Origin: Erpobdella octoculata
Lineage: Eukaryota > Annelida > Clitellata > Hirudinida > Erpobdellidae
NCBI GenBank assembly: GCA_963978895.1
Contig: OZ022238.1
Span: forward strand, 34,401,093-34,465,092
Direction of reading: 5' to 3'
Length of the DNA stretch: 64,000 nt
Shown: in pieces, positions 45,453 through 64,000 of the stretch
Numbering within the stretch: position 1 is the stretch's first letter
Layout of the letters: each line of letters opens with the position of its first letter
Program-made: the position numbers and the translations under genes
Notes under the pieces: generated by a model
Seen by the model: only the letters and a program-made list of their open reading frames with translations
Databases searched by the model: none
Told to the model about the DNA's origin: nothing

Positions 45453-47132
45453 CAGGGACGTCATTTCAGCAAAACCTTAGGGGGGCAAGATGTTTTAGGG
45501 GCCCACTCAGGGTCCTCTGCGCCTGGGCACAAAACACAAAATCTGCGCCCTCCCTGCATAACATCTTTTGCTTCCTGCTCCCAAAAAAACCTGAGATGAC
45601 CGAGGGGGGGGGGGTAGTTGGAGCCACTTTTTTAAAAAAAATTTGAAATTCTTGTTTTATTTTTCCTCCCAAAAACCTGATGACCGTGATGACCGGGGGA
45701 GGTCACATACCATAACATCTGAGTGATCATAAGGGCATTTCCACTGTCTCTACGAACAAGGCTATAGCTATCAAAATCTGCTGTTAACGGTAATTAATAT
45801 TGATGAACAAAAGAAGCTATAGTCATTTATTTCGGAAAAAGTTAGTATAATATGAATTGTTCATAACATTTTTTAACATCTCGACGTGGACGATCAAGCT
45901 TTCTAGTTTCTTTAGCATCTCTTCTCTCTTTTAATTTCTATGGACAACCTACATGGCCAGGCTATGAATAACGCTAATCATCTTTATAACCGGGACGGCA
46001 TTTTTCTACAATAATATAATTACAAAAGCTTCTGTTTTTCTCTTCTCAAATCTCACTAAAAACCACAAAAAATCCTACAGGGGCCCATATATAATAACTA
46101 TTGGTTCACATAAAAGTCCGAAGCCCAGTCCCCCTAAATGATGTCCATGAGTTTTGAAAGTAACGGTCTGAAAGTTGCCCATATCATATATTAACCATGT
46201 CCCACTTAAAAGTCAGGAGCCTACATAAAAGTCAGGGAGGGCTACTTAACAGTCAGAGAAGGGCCAGTCAGAAATCAGGAAAAGGCCAGTTAAAAATTAA
46301 GAGGGACCCACTTGAGTGCCGGGGCCCACTTAAGTGCGGGGGACCAATTTAGTGTGGTGGCTCACGGGGTGGGAGCCACTTAAGTGCGTTGGACCACTCA
46401 AGGGCGGGGAGCCCACTTAAGTGCGGGAAACCACTTTAATGCCGGGAAACCCACTGAAAAGTCCGGAAAGGGCCACTTAAGTAAGTAGGGGCCCACTTAG
46501 GTGCAGGGAGCCCACTTAAGTGCAGAGGCTCACGTATGACCGAAGCCCACTTAGGTGCGTGGAGCCCACATCAGTGCCGGGGGCCCCTTGAGTGCGTAGG
46601 GCTCACTTCAGTGGTGGGCCCTTTTAAGTGCGTGGGACCCACTTTAGTGCCGAGTGCCCTCTTAAGTACGTGGAGCCAACTTTAGTGCCGGGGGCCTACT
46701 GAAAAGTCCGGAAAAGGCTATTTAAAAATCAGGAGGAGCCCACTAACTTATGTGCCGGGGGCCCACTTAAGCGCGGGAGACCACTTAAGCGCGGGAGACC
46801 ACTTAAGGGCGGGGCCCACTTAAGTGCGTTGGGACCACTTTAGTGATGGGGCCCACTTTACTGCGTGGGGCCCACCTTTAGTACCGGGGCCCCTTAAGTA
46901 TGAGGGGCCCACTTTAGTGCCAGGGGCCCACTGAAAATTCCGGGAAGGACCACTTAAAAATCCGGAGGGCCCACTAACTTAAGTGCGTGGGGCCCACTTT
47001 AGTGATGGGGCCCACTTAACTGTGGGGGGCCCACTTAATTGCGTGGGGCCCACTTTAGTGCCGGGGGCCCACTGAAAACTCAGGGGGGGGGGCGATCGCC
47101 CCCCCCCCTGCCCTCCCTAGTTGACGTCCCTG
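45453..47132. mobile_element. hAT element filled with a GC-rich minisatellite
   Basis: Termini CAGGGACGTCA and TTGACGTCCCTG, with ATCATATA duplicated exactly (45445-45452, 47133-47140). The right half is a tandem array; no transposase is visible, so it is non-autonomous. Termini resemble those of the 31343-31679 MITE. Confidence 0.92.
46280..47090. repeat. GC-rich minisatellite (GGGCCCACTTAAGTGCG-like)
   Basis: About 800 bp of irregular copies of a unit near 20 bp containing GCCCACTTAAGTGCG, with variants CTTTAGTGCC and CTGAAAAGTCCGG. Many units are locally palindromic (CACTTAAGTG). Confidence 0.9.
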
Positions 47133-47145
47133 ATCATATATATGT

Positions 47146-47640
47146 ATGTTTGCATTATTTTTAAACATGTCGGATTGCGTAGAGTACGGAGTTTCTAAGC
47201 CAGGTAATGTAACTGTTATTTATCGAATTTTTGAGTATTGGAAATACCGAACCAACATGCAAAATCAGATAGCATGGATATGTTGCAAACGCGAAACGAA
47301 TAAGTGTCGCGCAACGCATTTTGGAAACGGATCGACAGCAATGGCTCGAGTGGCTTTGGGAGAAATGAAGCTGATAATGACACAAAACATTGCCACTCCA
47401 AGTTCTGCGCAAGGTGCTGGCCACTTTGGATGCACATATTCTGACAGCACTACCAAAAAGAACGACATTGAACCAATGCCTGAGACGTCACAGACAACGA
47501 GCCCGACGAGCAGATAATTTGGTTTTGTCACCGTTACCAACAAATCTCAATTTTGAAATCCCTGAAGTGTTTAAAGAAATAATTCTTTATGCAGAGGCGG
47601 CGATTGGGGGGCTGGGAAAGGGCGACGGTCCACCAAAAAA
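47146..47640 (+). pseudogene. FLYWCH zinc-finger protein fragment (MULE-type relic)
   Basis: The first frame has VIYRIFEYWKYRT, then IAWICCKRETNKCRATHF, the WxC-x-CxxA/R pattern of FLYWCH fingers, which are often part of Mutator-like transposases. After a register change (about 47410) the next frame continues with LPKRTTLNQCLRRHRQRARR and LPTNLNFEIPEVFK, the usual continuation of that family. No transposase core follows before 47640. It is a frameshifted relic. Confidence 0.55.
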
Positions 47641-47826
47641 AATCTTTATTAGCTCGCTCATGCTTGAGTATTTACATTAGTTGATAAACGCAGTATTTTT
47701 CATACATTTTGAATTATATCTACTTAATTATATCATATAGTTCTGCTAATATTTTTAAATCTTGTAGTGCCTTCGCCCTTCGGTCCATCCGATCGAGCTC
47801 GTATGAACTTTAGCCTCGTGTGTCTG

Positions 47827-48166
47827 CAGGGGCGCAACTAGGGGGCCGCAAGCCAAATCGGAGGGCCCTGCAATTTTCCCAAATATGATGAGTTTTTCTA
47901 TGAGTGGGGGGTGCTACATTTATTCTCAATCTATTATATGCCTATATATTTATATGTTTATACATAACATAAACTTATTTTTTAACATTTGTTTTAACTG
48001 ATTTGAGTTAAATTTTTGACTATCTTTAGTTTGCAGTTATTATTATTAAAGATACCAAAAACAACTGCAGACTTAAGATAGTCAAAATAAAATTTTTGCT
48101 TGTGCGGACTTTTTTCATTTTTCAAACTTCAGCCCGCCCCAGGATTTTTGGCTGGTTGCGCCCCTG
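47827..48166. mobile_element. hAT MITE, 340 bp, exact 8-bp duplication
   Basis: Termini CAGGGGCGCAACTAG and TGGTTGCGCCCCTG, with TGTGTCTG duplicated exactly (47819-47826, 48167-48174). Inside, GACTATCTTTAGT and AAGATAGTC form an internal inverted repeat (about 48018-48090). Confidence 0.92.
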
Positions 48167-48219
48167 TGTGTCTGTCCTAGCTTGACATGCACTTTGTAAA
48201 ATGCTACATGTATTATCAA

Positions 48220-48222
<3 letters not shown>

Positions 48223-48286
<64 letters not shown>
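48223..48286. repeat. (TA)n microsatellite
   Basis: About 64 bp of TA bordering a Helitron 3' end. Confidence 0.95.
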
Positions 48287-48288
<2 letters not shown>

Positions 48289-50048
48289 AGCAGTGCCCGT
48301 AGCGGCTTCGCTCGCATGAAATTGGAGAATTTGAACCGTGCATACATAGTTAAGTACTGCACGGATCAATTTTTTAGGTCTCGGCTCGGCCCGTCGACAA
48401 CTTGGCCCAGCCCGTTTCAAAAACCGAAATTCCTGGCCCGCACGGCCCGTCTAATATGGGCCCGGCCCGTTTTTACAGGCCTAGAAGTTCAATATACTTG
48501 ATGAAAAACTTTGGCCCGTCCCACCTTGACTTCAGGTTTAGCCCGGCCCGTCTGAACACCCTAAAATCACTAAAATGTCTATATACTTGGTTAAAAATCT
48601 CGGCCCGTCCCACCTTGATTTAAGGTTTGGGCAGGGCCGTATGAAGACCCTAAAATAAAGGCTTGGCCCGTCCGTCCGGTGATAAACTGAACTCATCTAC
48701 TTTTAACCGGCACAAAACCTCGAAATACTAATTTTCACATCTGTAGCACTTACAGTTTTTGAGTAGCAGTTATTTTAAAATCAAATAACCCATTTTCCAC
48801 TTCACATTTGAGGTCCTGGAAACCAAATTTTCATAAAATGGTGAAACACGTATATAATTATTTTTAGAGTAGAAACTAAATACTAATTTTATTTTTGTAG
48901 CATTTACAGTTTTTGAGTAGCAGTTACTTTAAAAACCAAATAACCCTATTTTCCACCCCATATTTGAAGTCCTGGAAACCAAATTTTCAAAAAATGGTGA
49001 AACACGTATATAATTATTTTTAGAGTAGAAACTAAATACTAATTTTATTTTTGTAGCATTTACAGTTTTTGAGTAGCAGTTACTTTAAAAACCAAATAAC
49101 CCTATTTTCCACCCCATATTTGAAGTCCTGGAAACCAAATTTTCAAAAAATGGTAAAACACGTATATCATTATTTCTGGAGTAGAAACCAAATACTAATT
49201 TTTACTCCTGTAGCATCCAAAGTTTTCGAGTAGCAGTTACATTAAAAACCAAATAACCTTATTTTCCACCTCACATTTGAGGTCCTGGAAACCAAATTTT
49301 TTAAAAATGGTATAACAGGTATATCTTTATTTTTAGAATAGAAACTAAATACTAATTTTTACATCTGTGGTATTTACAGTTTTTGAGCAGCAGTTACTTT
49401 AAAAAACAAATAACCCTATTTTCCACCCCAATAACCAAATTTTCAAAAAATGCTAAAACACGTATTTCATTATTTTTGGATTAGAAACTAACTAATAATT
49501 TTACTTTTGTAGCATTTACAGTTTTTGAGTAGCAGCTATTTTAAAAACCAAGTAACCCTATTTTCCACCCCATATTTGAAGTCCTGGAAACCAAATTTTC
49601 AAAAAATGGTAAAACATGTATATCATTATTTCTGGAGTAGAAACCAAATACTAATTTTACTTTTGTAGCATTTGCAGTTTTTGAGTAGCAGTTATTTTAA
49701 AAACCAAGTAACCCTATTTTCCACCCCATTTTTGAAGTCCTGGAAATTAAATTTTCAAAAAATGAATTTTATTTTTCAAGAAAAATCCATATACCAAATT
49801 TCAAAATCTCTTCATTTTTGGTTTTTGAGATATACATTGTTTTAAAAAAAGTTTGTTTTCTAGTTTCTTCCCCTCAGGAGCAAAATTTTCAAAAATCTTT
49901 TTTTAGTGAATGCTTACGCACTAAAAGTAATATAAGTTCCAAATTTCACGTTCCTAGGATGAGGCGTTTGAGCTCGGCGTTGATTATCAGTCAGTCAGTC
50001 AGTCAGTCAGTCAGTCAGGACATGTTCTTTTATATATATATATATAGA
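48287..50048 (-). mobile_element. Helitron with 156-bp tandem array
   Basis: On the - strand it starts TCTATATATATATATATAAA after an A (T at 50049 on +). It ends with the hairpin AGCG-AAGC-CGCT, a spacer and CTTG, a mutated CTAG. Between 48721 and 49780 lie about seven copies of a 156-bp unit, marked by CAGTTTTTGAGTAGCAGTT at 48752, 48907, 49063, 49220, 49377, 49519 and 49675. A CAGT run (49991-50018) lies near the 5' end. No protein is encoded. Confidence 0.7.
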
Positions 50049-51160
<1,112 letters not shown>

Positions 51161-51239
51161 AGCCATACATTTTCAACACTTAAAACGTGGGGCGCCTCAG
51201 ATATCATGCGTGACAAAATTCATTGGTTAAGGGCTTGAG

Positions 51240-51545
51240 AGCATGTTGAATTTAAGCTGTGTCTGCTTGTTTTCAAGGCCATGCATGGACTTGCGCCTGA
51301 ATACATCACGTCAATATGCTCGCCCGTCAGTTCAGCTGAATCTCGTCGACGATTGCGTTCTACGACCGCTGAAAACCTGGTCGTTACTGCGACGACCACC
51401 AGGTTTGGACAACGGGCCTTTTCTATCGCGGTTATTAAAGCGAACTGTCTTCCTATAAATATTTGTTTAACTTGTTATGCAGGGGCTTTTAAAAAAGCTC
51501 TTAAATCATATCTGTTCATTAAGTTTGCTTCTGCAATATGATCAA
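51240..51545 (+). pseudogene. LINE reverse transcriptase C-terminal tail
   Basis: Two overlapping registers together give AMHGLAPEYITSICSPVSSAESRRRLRS, then FGQRAFSIAV and FKKALKSYLF. This is the tail found at the end of many non-LTR reverse transcriptases and related to the 30810-31250 copy. It is 5'-truncated. Confidence 0.6.
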
Positions 51546-51559
51546 ATCATTCATTTTCC

Positions 51560-54500
51560 TTGTACCCAGTGGCGGATCCAGAATTTCCTGGTGGGGATGC
51601 ACCTAAGAAATTTTTCACATTTTCTTCAAAAAGCTGATAAACGGTGAGAGGTAATCGTTAGTTTTTCTCCAATTTTTTTTCAAAGACTTCCACTTTTTCC
51701 TTAAAAAAAAAACTACGGTCATTTTCGATAAAATCAGTTATTATGTCCAAACAAAATTCTATTGATACTTTGGTGGAAGGATGCATCTCCCTACCCCTCC
51801 CTGCTTGTACCTACGTATTTATATAGATATAGGTAGAAGGTAATAATGTGTGTCCTATATCAAATATGGGCATTCGCTTATCACATCCAAGCCCCAGAAG
51901 CAATCTAAAGAACTTTTGGCAGGCATGTAGACTTCGTTGATAAGAAAGTTTTGAAAAATTGAAAAAAAAATCTGTTATTTATTTGACGTTTCATTGGCCA
52001 AAAAAGAAAACAAACTAAGCAAAGAAAGCTTGGGCAACACCGGGTAACCTAGTCAGTAAGCTATATAATGGCGAAAAATGTTGCCCCCCTGGAAAATGCT
52101 GAATCCCTGTCCCATGTCAAGAGGTAGTCAGAGATACTTTTTCTCACAATTTTCTAAAAGCCTATATACACTTCTGTTTTTTAGCAACTCTTTTTTTACA
52201 AATTCTTTAGGAGTGGGGGGCAATATCCCCCATCTCAAATGATGCCCTTATTTCCCACTGCTCAACCAACATTCAAGTATCTAATCTAGGACCTAGGTCT
52301 AGGACAGCCAAGTCTAGAGATGCAACGTTAAAACATGTTACTTCGTCCTCTATTATAACACACCAAGCTATTACATGTAAAAATTACTTACTTAATTACT
52401 TACTTACTTACAATTGAGTCCACTCCTAATTGTTTCAACTCACGATTTCACTTTTAATAGATTCGAGTTTTTAGTTATTGGTGGCTAGATCCTTAATTAA
52501 ACATTAATCTTGCCTTGTCGTTAAACCTTTTATTTTAGAGTTGAAGTTGTTAAATTTAGATGTATTTCAGTGGTGGTTAATCTGTTTTTTTAGATTTTGA
52601 GAAGATATAAATTGTAAAAGGTACAGAAAAGGTAGACAAGAAATACAGGTGAGGGTAAAAGTAAAGTAAAATGGTTAGACCGGTAACCGGTAGAGGGTTG
52701 GGTTGATTGAGTGATATATTCTATATTTTAACTAGCTGGTTCACAAGGCGTTGCCAGGTTTTTTTTTTTAAAGTTTTCAAAAACTAATGATTTGCTTGTC
52801 TTAAAAAGTAAAGTTTTTTTCAGGTTGGCAAATATTCACCATGATAAGTTTCATGCAGATACCTTCATTGGTTTTGAAGTTATTAAAGGATAAAAACCAC
52901 CAGATTGTGCTTTATGTATTGAACATATTATTTGCATTATATGACTACATATATATACTAGTCACTAAACTATACTTATGCTATCTATAAAAGTTTAAAT
53001 CGATCAGCTTTTGTAATCTATGATTACATTCTTATTAGTTAGTCTCAATTATTTTGGTAATGAGTAGTTTCTTGTGTGTGTTAACCTTTCATATTTTTAT
53101 GCTTTCTTAAATCTGTGGTATTAACTTGGATTTTATGAGGTTTTGGCTTGTTATATGTGTTGTTACATCTTCTATGCCCCTTAAATTTAAGAGCATATTA
53201 TGTAGCGTATTTTTTACTCAAAATTGAATACCTATTTAAAAAAAAATATTTTGAAGTCATTTTAACTATTTCAAGGTTGATTTATCCCAAAGAAATCATT
53301 AAGAGTATATTTATGTGTTGTATCTCGTTTATTTATAATTTAAATAAGATCGTGATCTAATGGATTATGTCGAGATGAGGAATATGAGTACTTTGAGTAG
53401 GATGGTACTGTAGATGTATACGATAGAAGATTTTTGGTCTGTGAGTTAGGTTAATGATCGATTAACTAACTATTGATTTTTTGTGAATTAGATAATAGAT
53501 CTAATTGTTATAGGATTGTCAGTTTCTTTAATAATGATCTCTGAATTGGGTCTTTGTAGAGCTAAAAAATTTGTTTAGTCCATGTTGATTCGAAGGTTTC
53601 TTAAATTTTCAATCCTCACATACTTCACATATCAAGTATTTAGAAAACTGTGGTCAATGTTTTAATATTTTATAGACTTACTATCATCAAAAAATATTTT
53701 GCAAAACATTTTTAGTCACCAAATTACAAAATTATAAAGGGTTTTTAAAAAACGAAGTTTTTTAGGATTTTTTTGTTAAATTCTTTATGATAACTTAGCC
53801 ATGTTTGCTTGCTTGTTTGAGCCATAGGTTGGGGACCCTTTGACACTTAAAAAACTAACTATCCATTATCCAATCGAATTGAAATTTGGTGTGTTTATTT
53901 GTCGCTGCAGACTTTACATTCTATTAACCTTTCAGATCAATGGGACCAAATTTGAATGAATCATGGAATAAAATAAATAAAAATTTGAAAAATTACAAAT
54001 TTTCTGTAAAAAAAAGAACCATCGGTTTTTGGTTCATTTAAATAAAGCAATATTTTATTTTTTAATTTAAAAATTTTTAATAAAAAATTTGTTTTTTTCA
54101 TATTGATTCGAAAGTTTCATATATTTTCAATCCTCATATACTTCACATATCAAGTATTTGGAAGACTGTGGTTAATGTTTTTCTATTTTATAGACTTATT
54201 ACCATAAAAAATAATTTGCAAACAATTAGTAGCTGCAGTATTACAAAATTATGCAGTTCACTTGTTATTAAATCATTTTTCTTGAGTTAGAGCTCCTTAA
54301 TTTTTTATGTCAAATGTATAAGAAAGAGCATAGGCGTATCAGATGGCGAGCAGGGGGGCAATTTGAGTGGTTTGCTATTTTTTTGGGCAAGCGGAGGAAA
54401 AATAAAAATAGGGTTTCGAAAATTTTTGCGGAAAGTACTTGCAAGACTACCCCCAGTCATCAGCTTTTTTTAGGGGAGGGGAAATAAAATGAAAGAGGGG

Positions 54501-54940
54501 TTTTTTTTTAAATTATATTTCTTGTATTATTTTGGGCAGACCAGACCTGCCCCCATGGCATAAAGTTCCTCAACGTTCATCTCTTTTTCTAAATCTTTAG
54601 TAGGTCATTCCCCTATTGTGGCTGGAGCTCAATTGAACAGTTTGTTTAGTGCATGAATTTTTAGACCAAGTTGTACAAACATGTTCAGAAATTTTCAATT
54701 TTAATGGACACACCTTATCTTGTTGAGACTTAATCCAATTACTGTTACACCCTTATAGTTGCACAACTAACAATAATGTGAAATTATTACCATTATCCAT
54801 AATTTCGATTTTACTTTTTTTCTTGATTACCTACTTGTCACCACTGGCATATTTGATGACACTCTCTTTGAAAAATAAATCTTTACTTGTTTTTTTTACA
54901 AAATTTGCTATTATTCTAATTTTGTTTTAAAATTACATTT
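51560..54940. other. AT-rich region with element fragments, no gene recognised
   Basis: A left hAT-like terminus (CAGTGGCGGATCCAGAA) lies at 51569 without a partner. A second copy of the 31343-type MITE interior lies at about 51960-52115. A Helitron 3' end on the - strand (CTAG at 52732-52735) has related sequence to about 52940. There is a TTACTTACTTAC run at about 52376-52412 and an unpaired hAT-like end near 54330. The remainder is AT-rich DNA with nothing recognisable. Confidence 0.5.
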
Positions 54941-54979
54941 TCACAACAGTATGATCATGGCCGTTTCATGAGATAAGTC

Positions 54980-63759
<8,780 letters not shown>

Positions 63760-63784
63760 GTATTTGTATATTTGTTTACACATA

Positions 63785-63828
63785 CGCATACACATACATA
63801 CATACATACATACATACATACATACATA
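63785..63828. repeat. (TACA)n microsatellite
   Basis: About 44 bp of TACA units shortly after the exon 15 donor of KRIT1. Confidence 0.95.
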
Positions 63829-64000
63829 ATTTTTTAGAGAAACTAGTTTTGATAGATAGAGGCAGTCAAATAAATTGGCTGAAGTCAGTAGAAAAAATCA
63901 GGCATTAATGCAAAGGGTGAGGGCGAGTGGTTCAACTACCAGTGATTATTTCGTTAACGGAAATAGAAATTAATACGATAATTATTAATTTTTGTTAACG

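Noticed and set aside
51569..51840. hAT element beginning CAGTGGCGGATCCAGAA
   Set aside because: No matching right terminus or 8-bp duplication found; kept only as an unpaired end.

Overview
This is animal (metazoan) genomic DNA: AT-rich, with split genes bearing GT-AG introns, long (TA)n tracts and a very dense load of transposable elements. I find three host genes that I can support. They are GPR89/GPHR (Golgi pH regulator, + strand, 15 coding exons, 21698-33160, complete), a short secreted precursor with three amidation-ready RGW-Gly repeats (- strand, 37540-37914, single coding exon), and the 5' and central part of KRIT1/CCM1 (+ strand, 15 coding exons, 54980-63759, running off the window). 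RGWamide precursors are known to me from annelids, and the short-element types also fit a lophotrochozoan invertebrate. That placement is an inference, not a proof.

Layout. 1-5.6 kb: 3' end of a decayed Ty3/gypsy element, an element inserted in a TA tract, a Helitron and a GC-rich inverted repeat with an unidentified open frame. 6.1-11.9 kb: a pogo-type DNA transposon split by a nearly intact two-ORF non-LTR retrotransposon (ORF2 984 aa). 12-21.6 kb: Helitrons (one with a lightly decayed Pif1-type helicase), a Tigger-like element and several hAT relics. 21.7-33.2 kb: GPR89, whose introns hold a Helitron, a P-element relic, two minisatellites, a LINE tail and a hAT MITE. 33.2-37.4 kb: Helitron pieces, a hAT inserted in a gypsy integrase relic. 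37.4-38 kb: the peptide precursor gene with a TATA box. 38.8-48.2 kb: pogo and hAT elements, including a three-deep hAT nest and a hAT filled with a GC-rich minisatellite. 48.3-51.2 kb: Helitrons carrying a 156-bp tandem array. 51.2-54.9 kb: mostly AT-rich sequence without recognised genes. 55-64 kb: KRIT1, whose intron 3 holds a SINE, a piggyBac-like MITE and a Helitron nested in one another, and whose intron 5 holds a restriction-like-endonuclease LINE relic.

Eight hAT insertions have exact 8-bp target duplications, so the insertion history is unusually readable. The short GC-hairpin repeats next to TA tracts are resolved here as Helitrons: they start with TC after A, and end with a hairpin, 7 nt, CTAG, then T. 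One subfamily shares its hairpin (CCGTCA...TGACGG) with the helicase-bearing copy. The three host genes are not functionally linked by position: one is a Golgi/ER channel-like protein, one a neuropeptide precursor and one a FERM/ankyrin scaffold.
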